Shown in pieces: positions 15,757-23,981 of a stretch of DNA of 39,273 bases (positions are counted from its first letter, which is position 1; each line of letters opens with the position of its first letter). The notes under the pieces were generated by a model that saw only the letters and a program-made list of their open reading frames with translations, searched no databases and was not told the DNA's origin. A program made the translations under genes and the position numbers. The stretch is from Thermoanaerobaculia bacterium (GTDB lineage Bacteria; Acidobacteriota; Thermoanaerobaculia; JALWYX01), in NCBI GenBank assembly GCA_027078415.1, contig JALWYX010000064.1:1-39273 (forward strand). Reading direction: 5' to 3'.

Positions 15757-16635
15757 CTACTCCTCTCTTGATAACTTCCACACTTTTTCTCCTGCTCTAA
15801 CGTGTATAGGGAGTTTGTTTTGGGTAGGAGGTAATGGACAAGTAGAATAAGGGGTAAAAACGCACGGAGGATTATACGCTTTGTTAAAATCGATAATAAC
15901 TTCGTTATCAGAGACTTTTTCTACAGGTACAAATCTTCCTCCACCGTAGCTTTCTACACCATTTGTAAGATCTCCGAATATTGTCCAATAGGAATCTGAA
16001 TTAAATACAAGTAACGAATACTCTTTACCCCCCAACTTAAATAAAGCTTTGCCAACAACCCTAACCTTTTCTTTAACACCTACAACGGTATCTATAAAAG
16101 TCTCATCTTCTATTTTTTCAATTTTAGCCCTTACTTTCCATTTTTTATCTACGGGAAATCTATCTATACCTTTAAATTCTCTTAACAACTTAGCGTTCTT
16201 ATCTTTTATCCTGACTCCAACCTTGTTACCTCGCTTTATAAGATAAAAGACAACCGTTCCTATCTCTATTTTTGTAGGATTTCCCGAACTATCATCCTTA
16301 AGTTCTATTTTATTTGTTACCCTTTCACCCTTACAATAAGCTAAAATGTCCTTAAACGGGACAAAGAACCATCTATCATCTTCACGCATTATATAACCAG
16401 CTTTTCTGGGAAAATGAGAAGAGTTGACTACTATATCACTTGTCGTATCACTCCCTATCGATAACTTTTTTCCTTCCAACCACTCCAACCCTATAAGGGA
16501 AAGCCATCCTTCGGGATCCTTTAAACGTTCAATTCTCTTTTTGTGCCACTTATTTACCTTTTCAACGTAATCTGCATAAACATTGGAAACAGCTGTGAGA
16601 AAAGCAACAAATGCCAACAACGATTTCACTTTCAT
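15757..16635 (-). CDS. Exported DUF1684 family protein
   Basis: 292 aa. A signal peptide (residues 1-21, ending in SNVYA) precedes the DUF1684 domain. Diagnostic blocks are LKDPEGWLSLIGLEWLEGK, a variable middle, SYGGGRFVPVEK, then IDFNKAYNPPCVFTPYSTCP and NKLPIHVRAGEK at the C-terminus. DUF1684 proteins are widespread but of unknown biochemical function; the conserved C-terminal cysteines and acidic residues suggest a binding or catalytic site. The ATG overlaps the pepT stop (ATGA) and the DUF2330 gene follows after two bases, so the two exported proteins are probably made together. Confidence 0.88.
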   Translation of the reverse strand: MKVKSLLAFVAFLTAVSNVYADYVEKVNKWHKKRIERLKDPEGWLSLIGLEWLEGKKLSIGSDTTSDIVVNSSHFPRKAGYIMREDDRWFFVPFKDILAYCKGERVTNKIELKDDSSGNPTKIEIGTVVFYLIKRGNKVGVRIKDKNAKLLREFKGIDRFPVDKKWKVRAKIEKIEDETFIDTVVGVKEKVRVVGKALFKLGGKEYSLLVFNSDSYWTIFGDLTNGVESYGGGRFVPVEKVSDNEVIIDFNKAYNPPCVFTPYSTCPLPPTQNKLPIHVRAGEKVWKLSREE

Positions 16636-17879
16636 CTACTATTGTGTTCCCATATGGTAAGTAGAACCTTTACATATTTGAGCGTTGTTACAAGATTACC
16701 TACACTATTCCACTCTGTAAGACTGTGGAAGTTGTACCCTCCTGTAAAGATGTTAGGAGTAGGTACTCCTAGCTCCGAGAGTTTTGAACCGTCAGTACCT
16801 CCTCTTACTTTATTTAAGGTTACATTTATACCCATCTGTCTGCCTGCTTTCACTGCGTACTCTATAGCTTCTGGAGCATACTTTTCTATGTAGTACCTCA
16901 TATTTCTGTATTGCCAATTAAATGAAAATTTTATCTTTGCTTGCGGGTAACGCATACTGAAGAGGTCTACCAACCTTTTTATATACTCTATACGCCTCTC
17001 TATCCCTTCTTCAGAAAAATCTCTAATAAGCCAAGATAACTTTGCTTTAGAATTTGTTCCCGATATATCTCTAAGGAAGAAATACCCCTCATCGTCCGAA
17101 GTTGTTTCTGGTCTTTCGCTTTCAGGAAAATTAGCTGCAATCTCGGCTGCTATCTGAGCAGCGTTCACAAGGCGCTTTTTTGCGTAACCTGGATGGTATA
17201 CTATCCCTTCTATCATAACAATTGCAGAAACAGCGTTGAAGGTTTCAACATCTATATTACCTATAGGACCTCCATCTATAGTATAAGCAACCTTAGCTTG
17301 TAATTTTTCTAAGTCAAGCTTAGATACACCTCTTCCTATCTCCTCATCCACAGTAAAAACTAAACGTACCGGCATAGAAAGCCTAAAGTCTCCTCTCATC
17401 CATTCAGAAGCAAGAGACATCATAACAGCAACACCGCTTTTATCGTCACTACCTAAGAGAGTAGTGCCATCAGAAGTGATTATGGTATCCCCTTTACATT
17501 TCAAGAGATCTGGGTTCTCTCGTGGATCAAGAACTAAAGTTGGATTATTAGGATATTTTATAACTCTTCCATCGTAATCGAAATGTAACTGGGGAGAAAC
17601 GTTCGTTCCTGAGACGTCGGGGGAAGTATCTAGATGAGCTAAAAGGGCAAGTTTCGGGTTTGAAGTTTTTCCATCCCTAGAAGGTAAAGTTGCATAAAGA
17701 TAACCGTATCTATCCAACTCCACATCCTCTATTCTCATCTTCTCCAACTCTTCTTTAAGCATTTCAGCTAGTTCCAACTGTCCTTTCGAAGATGGAGTGG
17801 TGTTGGAGAGAGGGTTACTAGTTGTTGTAACTTTTACATACCGGAGAAACCTTTTAGCAACTTCTGGTAATTCATACAT
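16632..17879 (-). CDS. pepT: Peptidase T (tripeptide aminopeptidase, M20B)
   Basis: 415 aa. Zinc aminopeptidase removing the N-terminal residue of tripeptides in the cytoplasm. M20 metal-site motifs are clear: LLAHLDTSPDVSG with the first ligand His and catalytic Asp, LLGSDDKSG with the bridging Asp, TVDEEIGRG with the catalytic Glu, YTIDGG, and HSLTEW near the C-terminus with the last His ligand. ATG at 17879 overlaps the ALDH stop by 8 bases; a TTG one codon upstream is possible. GGGAGTGA lies about 7-10 bases before the ATG. Confidence 0.95.
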   Translation of the reverse strand: MYELPEVAKRFLRYVKVTTTSNPLSNTTPSSKGQLELAEMLKEELEKMRIEDVELDRYGYLYATLPSRDGKTSNPKLALLAHLDTSPDVSGTNVSPQLHFDYDGRVIKYPNNPTLVLDPRENPDLLKCKGDTIITSDGTTLLGSDDKSGVAVMMSLASEWMRGDFRLSMPVRLVFTVDEEIGRGVSKLDLEKLQAKVAYTIDGGPIGNIDVETFNAVSAIVMIEGIVYHPGYAKKRLVNAAQIAAEIAANFPESERPETTSDDEGYFFLRDISGTNSKAKLSWLIRDFSEEGIERRIEYIKRLVDLFSMRYPQAKIKFSFNWQYRNMRYYIEKYAPEAIEYAVKAGRQMGINVTLNKVRGGTDGSKLSELGVPTPNIFTGGYNFHSLTEWNSVGNLVTTLKYVKVLLTIWEHNSR

Positions 17880-19392
17880 CAAATTTCACTCCCTGAGCAA
17901 GAGGCAATTCATCTGCCCAATTTATAGTACATGTTTGTCTTCGCATATAGTTTTTCCACGCATCTGAACCTGCTTCACGACCTCCTCCTGTATCCTTTTC
18001 TCCACCGAAAGCTCCTCCTATCTCAGCACCAGAGGTGCTGGTGTTAACATTTGCTATTCCACAATCACTCCCCTCAGGAGAAAGGAATAACTCCGCTTCT
18101 CTAATATTAAGGGTAAAGATCGCCGATGATAATCCTTGAGGAACAGAATTATGCATTCTTATAGCTTCTTCCAGGTTATTATACTCAAAAATGTAGAGTA
18201 TAGGAGCAAACGTTTCTTCACAAGTTATAGGCATATCGTTGTGTGCTTCCACTAATGTGGGTTCTACAAAAAAACCTTTAGGACGTATATAAGTTTTACC
18301 TCCGTATATAATTTTACCTCCCTGTTGTTCTGCTATCTCCAAAGCTTTAGCCATCTTATCCACAGCATCACTAGTTATAAGAGGTCCCATAAGAACACCC
18401 TCTTCCAAAGGATCCCCGATAGTTATAGAAGAGTACGCCTTTACCAATCTATCAACAAATTGGTCTTTGATACTTTTATGCAGGAATAGTCTTCTAGTTG
18501 TAGTACATCGCTGTCCCGATGTTCCAACTGCGGCAAATAAAATAGCACGTAGAGCCAAGTCAAGATCTGCATTTTCTGTTACTATACTTGCGTTGTTACC
18601 TCCAAGTTCTAATAACGATCTACCCAACCTTTGGGCAACCAAAGTACCAACTCTTCTCCCCATAGCTACTGAACCAGTTGCTGAAATAAGAGGATACCTT
18701 CTATCTTTCACCATCGGCTCTCCAACTTCCTCCACTGTTCCTATTATCAGATTAAAAATAGGCGGGGACGAAGTTTCTTTTTGAACTTCTTCAGCGATCT
18801 TTGTTATAGCTATAGCAGTTAGAGGAGCCAGAGGCGACGGTTTCCACACAACGGGGTCTCCACATACCGCCGCTATCATAGAGTTCCAAGACCAAACAGC
18901 TGCAGGAAAGTTAAACGCTGTTATTATTCCAACCGGTCCTAAAGGTATCCACTGTTCAAACATTCTGTGCCTGGGCCTTTCAGATGCTATCGTTAAACCG
19001 TAAAGCTGCCTAGAAAGCCCTACAGCAAAATCTGCAATATCTATCATCTCTTGAACCTCGCCTAGACCTTCAGAAAGAATCTTCCCCACCTCCAAAGATA
19101 CCAACCTACCTAGATAATCTTTCTTCTTTCTCAACTTTTCAGCGAACAACCTAACCACTTCCCCTCTGCGGGGAGCCGGTACGCTACGCCACTTTTTGAA
19201 AGCTTCAACAGCTTTACTAGTAACTATCTCTAGCTCTTTTGACCTGGCTAAGCGAACTTTACCCAAGATCTCTTCATTAGCTGGATTAATAGAAGACAGC
19301 TCTTTGTCAGAACAATCAAGCCACTCACCGCAAAAAGCTCCACTCTCAACCTCGCTAAGACCTAAAGTTGAAAAAAGATCCTCTTTCCTCAT
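17872..19392 (-). CDS. ALDH7-type aldehyde dehydrogenase (alpha-aminoadipate semialdehyde dehydrogenase-like)
   Basis: 506 aa. NAD-dependent oxidation of a semialdehyde to its acid. The catalytic cysteine is at about C296 in GTSGQRCTTTRR and the general-base glutamate at about E262 in LLELGGNN; FNFPAAVWSWN and WKPSPLAP line the cofactor site. The C-terminus (EIGGAFGGEKDTGGGREAGSDAW, then MRRQTCTIN) is characteristic of the antiquitin/ALDH7 group, whose members act on alpha-aminoadipate semialdehyde/piperideine-6-carboxylate in lysine breakdown. No lysine catabolic gene is adjacent, so substrate remains inferred. ATG at 19392 has an AAGGAGG site five bases upstream. First gene of a seven-gene run. 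Confidence 0.9.
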   Translation of the reverse strand: MRKEDLFSTLGLSEVESGAFCGEWLDCSDKELSSINPANEEILGKVRLARSKELEIVTSKAVEAFKKWRSVPAPRRGEVVRLFAEKLRKKKDYLGRLVSLEVGKILSEGLGEVQEMIDIADFAVGLSRQLYGLTIASERPRHRMFEQWIPLGPVGIITAFNFPAAVWSWNSMIAAVCGDPVVWKPSPLAPLTAIAITKIAEEVQKETSSPPIFNLIIGTVEEVGEPMVKDRRYPLISATGSVAMGRRVGTLVAQRLGRSLLELGGNNASIVTENADLDLALRAILFAAVGTSGQRCTTTRRLFLHKSIKDQFVDRLVKAYSSITIGDPLEEGVLMGPLITSDAVDKMAKALEIAEQQGGKIIYGGKTYIRPKGFFVEPTLVEAHNDMPITCEETFAPILYIFEYNNLEEAIRMHNSVPQGLSSAIFTLNIREAELFLSPEGSDCGIANVNTSTSGAEIGGAFGGEKDTGGGREAGSDAWKNYMRRQTCTINWADELPLAQGVKFDV

Positions 19393-19419
19393 CAATACCT
19401 CCTTATCTCTTTAACAGTT

Positions 19420-19427
19420 ATTATAAT
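19420..19427. promoter_or_regulatory. Overlapping divergent -10 elements
   Basis: The sequence ATTATAAT contains TATAAT on both strands (minus 19425-19420, plus 19422-19427), between the ALDH start (19392, minus) and the O-antigen ligase start (19452, plus). No strong -35 box is seen on either side, so this is a plausible but incomplete bidirectional promoter. Confidence 0.4.
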
Positions 19428-19451
19428 TCCTCTAAAGAACGTCTTTGTAAC

Positions 19452-21020
19452 ATGACAAAAAAAATAAGCAAAATCGTTCTATTTATTTATCTCCTCTTAA
19501 TAGTATATTTATCTTCTCGCACTGCGGTCTTATGGTGGCAACCTTTAACACTCAAACTTCTACTAATAATACCCTCAATTTACTCAACAGTAACTTTTAA
19601 GCTTAATTTATATCAAATATTAACCTTAGTCTATCTGATCTTCTCCTGCTATTTATCGCCGTTTCCTCGTGCTGGTCTAGAAGAAATAATACCTTCTATA
19701 GCATTTGTTACACTTTTCCAACTTTTCCGCTCTATCCCTAAAGATACTCTAGAGTACATAATAACCGCTATATCTATCGTGCTGGCATTTACAGAGTTGA
19801 TTGCCAGACTATTTTTTGTAAACCATTGGGGCATTATCTTTGGACATCACCTGCCATTTCTCCTTTTTCTAATAAGTACCTGGCCTGTCGTGTACAAAAA
19901 GTTGATAGATACTAAAGCTAAAATTTTACCTTTCCTACTGTCTATAATAGTATTCTTGGTAAATTCAGTAGCAGGATCTATAGGACACCTGTTACAATTG
20001 GCATTAATAATACCCAGAATACGCAAGATTTTAGCTGTAACAATAATCCTAGTATCACCGCTACTCCTACACCTAGACAGAAGTTCCATAGTAGCAAGAT
20101 ATTGGATGTGGAAAGAAGCTTTTGCAGAAATAACAGAATCCCCTTTAGTAGGGTGGGGATTAGGCACAAAAGCGTGGGTCTTTAAAGCAGACCTACAACC
20201 AACAAATATCTTAGTTTCAGATCCACACTCTATACTACTTACCTTACTTATAGAACTAGGTATAATAGGAACAGTACTTATATTACTAACTTCTTACTCA
20301 CTACTATACCCATCATCCAACTTAACAATACTATCATCTATAGTTGGAGTAGCAGCCTTATTAGTAACAATGCCCGCAAATGGACTTGCCTTTTACCCTG
20401 TTCTTCTATCAGTAATAGTAAACGCAGAAAGAGGAAACAGTCACAACATAAGATCACCACTTCCCTACTCTTTTCTAAAAGCCCTTTTGATAGTACTTTT
20501 TGCAATTTATATATCGCCTGTCCAATCCAACATTGCTAAAGCGCACTATTATTACGATCTATTTTGCAACAGTAAAGATATCTCTAAAAAATTTATTTAT
20601 ATCTCCAAATCTGTAGTTCTAGATCCTACCTTTCCACTCTATAGAGCTCACAGAGACAGTATGATTAGATTTATACCACAAGAAAGTAAAGAAATATTAG
20701 AAAAACTATTATCTCATAAAGGAGCTGCTAGTTATGTAGCATTCATCTGGTTACAAAATATAGATAACGTAGAGCTCTGGGAAAAAACTAGTAAAGTTTT
20801 TCCTAACCAATGGCTACCATACTTAATACTCTTTAAAATAACAAAGCAAGTGCACTATCTAGAGAAAGCCAAAGAACTTATAAACAACTCTCCGCAATCA
20901 GATAAAACAGAACTATCGTTTGAAGTAGACACGTATTCAAACCTCTCTCCAACACTATTTATATTCAAAAGAGTCGGAACAGAGGTAAAATACTCAAAAA
21001 TAACTCTTCAAGATCGTTGA
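19452..21020 (+). CDS. O-antigen ligase/Wzy-type membrane protein with C-terminal helical domain
   Basis: 522 aa from ATG 19452. About 10-12 hydrophobic segments fill the first ~360 residues. A Wzy_C/O-antigen-ligase type motif is present: WMWKEAFAEITESPLVGWGLGT followed by DPHSILLTLLIELGIIG, including the PH pair typical of these enzymes' periplasmic loop. They attach or polymerise glycan on lipid carriers at the periplasmic face. The last ~140 residues are soluble and helix-rich (VLDPTFPLYRAHRD onward), possibly repeat-like, as in ligases with extra C-terminal domains. An upstream in-frame start would overlap the ALDH gene and has no support. No clear ribosome binding site and no adjacent glycosyltransferases; substrate unknown. 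Confidence 0.78.
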   Translation: MTKKISKIVLFIYLLLIVYLSSRTAVLWWQPLTLKLLLIIPSIYSTVTFKLNLYQILTLVYLIFSCYLSPFPRAGLEEIIPSIAFVTLFQLFRSIPKDTLEYIITAISIVLAFTELIARLFFVNHWGIIFGHHLPFLLFLISTWPVVYKKLIDTKAKILPFLLSIIVFLVNSVAGSIGHLLQLALIIPRIRKILAVTIILVSPLLLHLDRSSIVARYWMWKEAFAEITESPLVGWGLGTKAWVFKADLQPTNILVSDPHSILLTLLIELGIIGTVLILLTSYSLLYPSSNLTILSSIVGVAALLVTMPANGLAFYPVLLSVIVNAERGNSHNIRSPLPYSFLKALLIVLFAIYISPVQSNIAKAHYYYDLFCNSKDISKKFIYISKSVVLDPTFPLYRAHRDSMIRFIPQESKEILEKLLSHKGAASYVAFIWLQNIDNVELWEKTSKVFPNQWLPYLILFKITKQVHYLEKAKELINNSPQSDKTELSFEVDTYSNLSPTLFIFKRVGTEVKYSKITLQDR

Positions 21021-21055
21021 GCTGTAAAAAATTTACTCCACAATTTTACAAACTC

Positions 21056-21064
21056 TGATATAAT
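21056..21064 (+). promoter_or_regulatory. Extended -10 promoter for roadblock gene
   Basis: TGATATAAT is a perfect extended -10 (TGn-TATAAT). No good -35 is spaced to it. Transcription would give a leader of about 85 bases containing several GGAGG-like sites before the roadblock ATG at 21158. Confidence 0.55.
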
Positions 21065-21157
21065 TGGAAATAAGGAGGATGTTGCTTTAGATATAACAAG
21101 AGGAACCGAGGAGGGAAAATACAAGTTTTTAAGATATAGAGAAAGGAGGAACAGTAA

Positions 21158-21520
21158 ATGCTAATCAAAACTATTCAGGAGGAATGTGCGAAATTTCTAA
21201 ACAACGTTCCAGGGGTGGAAGGAGTATTTGTAGTATCAAAAGATGGTTTTGTGATCTCAAGTAATTTTCACAGCAATTTGGACGAAAACGAAGTGGGAGG
21301 ATTGATTGCGTCTTTTATCTCTTTAGCAGAGAAAACAACAGACCAACTAAACAGAGGTACTCTAACAAATGCACTTATAGAAGGAACTAAAGGGCTTATC
21401 GTTATAGTACAAGCAGATGGAGAAATATCTTTAATAGCAATCACAAGCGAAAAATCTCAGACAGGACTTGTCTTATTTGAAATGAACAAGTTAGCTAAAA
21501 AGATCGTAGGATTGCTGTAA
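21158..21520 (+). CDS. Roadblock/LC7 domain protein
   Basis: 120 aa, a single roadblock/LC7 domain. The pattern VPGVEGVFVVSKDGFVISSN (central strand and turn) and the LIEGTKGLIVIVQADGEISLIAITSE strand pair are typical. Members such as MglB dimerise and regulate small Ras-like GTPases that set cell polarity or motility. No GTPase gene (MglA-like) is adjacent, so the partner would be elsewhere or this is a stand-alone member. A strong AAAGGAGGAA ribosome binding site precedes the ATG. The gene stands alone between an extended -10 promoter and a long gene-free stretch. Confidence 0.85.
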   Translation: MLIKTIQEECAKFLNNVPGVEGVFVVSKDGFVISSNFHSNLDENEVGGLIASFISLAEKTTDQLNRGTLTNALIEGTKGLIVIVQADGEISLIAITSEKSQTGLVLFEMNKLAKKIVGLL

Positions 21521-22044
21521 CAATTTCTTAACCGTAAACAAACAAGGAAAAGGAGGGAGGGAGAGAAAATTTTTGTTAAATCAGAGATTTTGCTTGTAAG
21601 TAACTTTTATCGCAAAAAGTAAGGTATAGGTAGTAATTTACATAATAAAAAGTGATAGTGTAAGAGGTTATTGATAAGTTGAATATGTAGGTAGGAGGGG
21701 TCTTTTTTAATCTCGGCTGAGAGCAAAAAAGACGCAATTATCTTTATACAGCTCAGAATCTGATAAAGATGTTTTGCCCAAGATAGGGAAGATAGAGGAG
21801 TATGTAATTGTTTTAATAATGTAAATAGCCGCCTGAGATCTATTTTTGATAACCAACACCATAGGAATAAGTTATTTTCAATTATAAGAGTTTTATACAG
21901 TTCTCTATCATAGAGTGTTAAAAAATAAGTTGTAAACGTTTTTTATAAGGAAGTTAAAAGTAACGAGCTCTTGTGCACACGGAAAAAGAGCTAGTAAATA
22001 TGAACGAAAACGCTTCAAAAAAGAGACAAAAAATAATAAATACT
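21521..22044. other. 525-bp gene-free stretch with several hairpins
   Basis: No open frame of coding character is seen between the convergent roadblock and GGDEF genes. It holds small perfect hairpins: 21603-21620 (ACTTTT/AAAAGT), 21700-21733, 21740-21770, and 21966-21992 (AGCTCTT/AAGAGCT, 13-base loop). A purine-rich tract (AAAAGGAGGGAGGGAGAG) lies near 21547. None is followed by a long T-run, so simple terminators do not explain them all. Confidence 0.6.
21700..21770. ncRNA. Candidate structured RNA: two adjacent hairpins
   Basis: Hairpin 1: GTCTTTTTT (21700-21708) pairs perfectly with AAAAAAGAC (21725-21733), with an inner TCTC/GAGA stem and GGCT loop. Hairpin 2: ATCTTTA (21740-21746) pairs with TAAAGAT (21764-21770), with inner TCAG/CTGA stem and AAT loop. 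Two nested, non-terminator-like structures within 71 bases suggest a small RNA or the 3' end of an mRNA. I do not recognise 6S, SRP RNA, tmRNA or a riboswitch core. Strand is undetermined. Confidence 0.3.
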
Positions 22045-23208
22045 TTACTTATTTACAGATGCGACGATAACTGTATTTTTCCCTCTTTCTTTTGCTTGAT
22101 ACATAGCAAAATCTGCGAATCTTAACAGCTGATCTTTAAGAGTCTCAGCTGCTTCTTCAAGTATCAAACTTTGCAAGGAAGTAACACCCAAAGATGCGGT
22201 TAGTCCCTTTATAGGAATCTTTTTGCCATGAGAATCTATAACTAGTTCTGTAGAAGAAATAGTTTGTCTTATAAATTCCGCTATTTCTCTAGCGCGTTCC
22301 AAATGCACTTCGGGCATTATAATAACAAACTCATCTCCTCCATACCGTGCCGCTACCAATCCATATTCATTAGATATTTTTCGTAGTATCCACCCTATCT
22401 CTTTAAGAACTTTACTTCCCACCAGGTGCCCAAAAGAATCGTTTATCAGTTTAAAGTCATCTAAATCCAAAAATGCAAGAGAAAGATCCTCGTTAGAGGC
22501 TAAAGACTTTTTGACTAACATACTTAACTTTATGTGTAGAAAGCGATCGTTGTACAATCCAGTCAAATCGTCCTTTTTTGCAAGCTCTTGAGCAAACTTA
22601 GCATCGAGTGCATTCTCTATTGAAAGAGATATATAATCTGCAAAAATTTCTAGTATCTGCAGGTCTTTACTTGAATACTTAGAGCCTTCTACCCTATTTA
22701 CCAGCTCCAGTACTCCACATATTTTTTTCCCTATACGTATAGGAACCGCTATCAACGACTTTGTCGAATAGTCAAGTTCTTCATCCATATCTTTGAAAAA
22801 AAGAGAATCTTTCTGAGGATCATCGCTTAGATATGAGACTCCTCGAGTATAAACTTCTCCAGCTATACCTTTGTTAGCAGGAATCTTTTTCCCTACTATC
22901 TTAGAAGCCATTTCCCCAAAAGCCGTTATAAAATACAGGTATTGTGAAAGAGTACCACTGTTTTTTTCAAGAGGATCATCCAGTAAGATAGAACCAGCGT
23001 TGGAGGGTACCAATTCATTAGCCTTTACAAGTGCTGTTTCCAAGTGGGTACGTAAAGTAATATCGGTGTAAAAAGTTGGGAAATTAAAGAATCGTCGATT
23101 TAAAAATCTATCCAGATCTTCATCGGATATACATACTATTTCAAAGTCTTTTTTTTGAATGCCCACCAAAATATAGAATACCAGAAATATCAAAATAAAA
23201 TGAAGCAA
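22045..23208 (-). CDS. GAF-GGDEF diguanylate cyclase
   Basis: 387 aa at the longest. Predicted to make cyclic di-GMP from two GTP. Residues 1-18 are hydrophobic (LHFILIFLVFYILVG) and may be a membrane anchor. A GAF domain spans about 55-200 (SNAGSILLDDP, GIAGEVYTRG, AVPIRIGKKICGVLELVN). The GGDEF domain follows KKDDLTGLYNDRFL and has an intact RYGGDEFVII active site. The RxxD inhibitory site five residues upstream is absent, so product inhibition by that route is not expected. Start is uncertain: TTG at 23208 keeps the anchor but overlaps the divergent ksgA start; GTG at 23166 would remove it. Neither has a ribosome binding site. Confidence 0.88.
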   Translation of the reverse strand: MLHFILIFLVFYILVGIQKKDFEIVCISDEDLDRFLNRRFFNFPTFYTDITLRTHLETALVKANELVPSNAGSILLDDPLEKNSGTLSQYLYFITAFGEMASKIVGKKIPANKGIAGEVYTRGVSYLSDDPQKDSLFFKDMDEELDYSTKSLIAVPIRIGKKICGVLELVNRVEGSKYSSKDLQILEIFADYISLSIENALDAKFAQELAKKDDLTGLYNDRFLHIKLSMLVKKSLASNEDLSLAFLDLDDFKLINDSFGHLVGSKVLKEIGWILRKISNEYGLVAARYGGDEFVIIMPEVHLERAREIAEFIRQTISSTELVIDSHGKKIPIKGLTASLGVTSLQSLILEEAAETLKDQLLRFADFAMYQAKERGKNTVIVASVNK

Positions 23209-23973
23209 AAAAGTAACAAAAGTAGTAAACCCTCCTTTAAAAAACGGTTAGGGCAACACCATATAGTTAATAAAGGTATACTCACCCCTATGATCGATTT
23301 TCTATCACCATCCCACAGACTTGTTATAGAAGTAGGTGCAGGTGGAGGAGTATTAACAGAACTACTTCTAGAAGCAAGAGCAGATGTTATAGCAATAGAA
23401 TACGATTTGGAATGGGCTATCTACCTAAGAAAAAAAATAACCAATAGATCTTTAAAAATAGTAACAGCTGACTTTCTATGTTTAGATATCTCTTCCCTTC
23501 CACCATTTGTTGTATGCGGTAATTTACCTTTTAACATAGCTTCGCAAATAATATTAAAAACTTTAAGAAGTCCCAATGTGGAAAGAGCTGCTTTTATGGT
23601 ACAAAAAGAGGTTGCTTATAGATTAATAGCAAAACAAGGAGATAGTAACAGATCGGCTTTTTCTGTAATAACAGAACTTTACTCTGAAGTTAGAATATTA
23701 AAACATGTAAAAAGGACTTCATTTATTCCTCCACCCAAAGTAGACTCAGCAATAGTAGGTTTTAAGAAGAAACAGAACACTCTTCACCATAAAAAGCAAC
23801 TAGAAGATCTAATATTTTCTTTCTTCAGATACAAGAGGAAAAAGATAGCTAAAATAGCTAAAACGTTAGGATATCACAATCTATCCCTGCCACACGGTGT
23901 ATCCAATCTGCGACCTCATCAACTTTCATTAAATGACTGGATAAAAATATCTGATATAATCAACTCACACTAA
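23200..23973 (+). CDS. ksgA: 16S rRNA (adenine1518/1519-N6)-dimethyltransferase
   Basis: 257 aa. Dimethylates two adjacent adenines in the 3' hairpin of 16S rRNA with S-adenosylmethionine, late in 30S assembly. KKRLGQHHIVN is the family N-terminal motif (usually GQ-N/H-F-L), EVGAGGGVLTELLL is the SAM-binding glycine loop, and CGNLPFNIASQI is the NLPF/YxI catalytic motif. The RTSFIPPPKVDSAIV segment in the C-terminal half is also conserved. ATG at 23200 is preferred over a TTG 15 codons upstream, which would extend deep into the divergent GGDEF gene. ftsK follows after 8 bases. Confidence 0.94.
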   Translation: MKQKSNKSSKPSFKKRLGQHHIVNKGILTPMIDFLSPSHRLVIEVGAGGGVLTELLLEARADVIAIEYDLEWAIYLRKKITNRSLKIVTADFLCLDISSLPPFVVCGNLPFNIASQIILKTLRSPNVERAAFMVQKEVAYRLIAKQGDSNRSAFSVITELYSEVRILKHVKRTSFIPPPKVDSAIVGFKKKQNTLHHKKQLEDLIFSFFRYKRKKIAKIAKTLGYHNLSLPHGVSNLRPHQLSLNDWIKISDIINSH

Positions 23974-23981
23974 GGAGGGTA

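Noticed and set aside
21079-21090. Three-codon ATG-TTG-CTT-TAG after AAGGAGG, as a regulatory micro-ORF
   Set aside because: The Shine-Dalgarno motif touches the ATG with no spacing, so translation is unlikely.
21063-21164. Open frame of about 33 codons overlapping the roadblock leader (ending just after its ATG)
   Set aside because: It has no ATG, GTG or TTG start, only a possible ATT, and lies over the leader's ribosome binding sites. It is probably non-coding.
21700-21733. Roadblock gene terminator
   Set aside because: The stem is followed by GCAATTATC rather than T-rich sequence and lies 180 bases after the stop, so it was listed as a candidate RNA structure instead.
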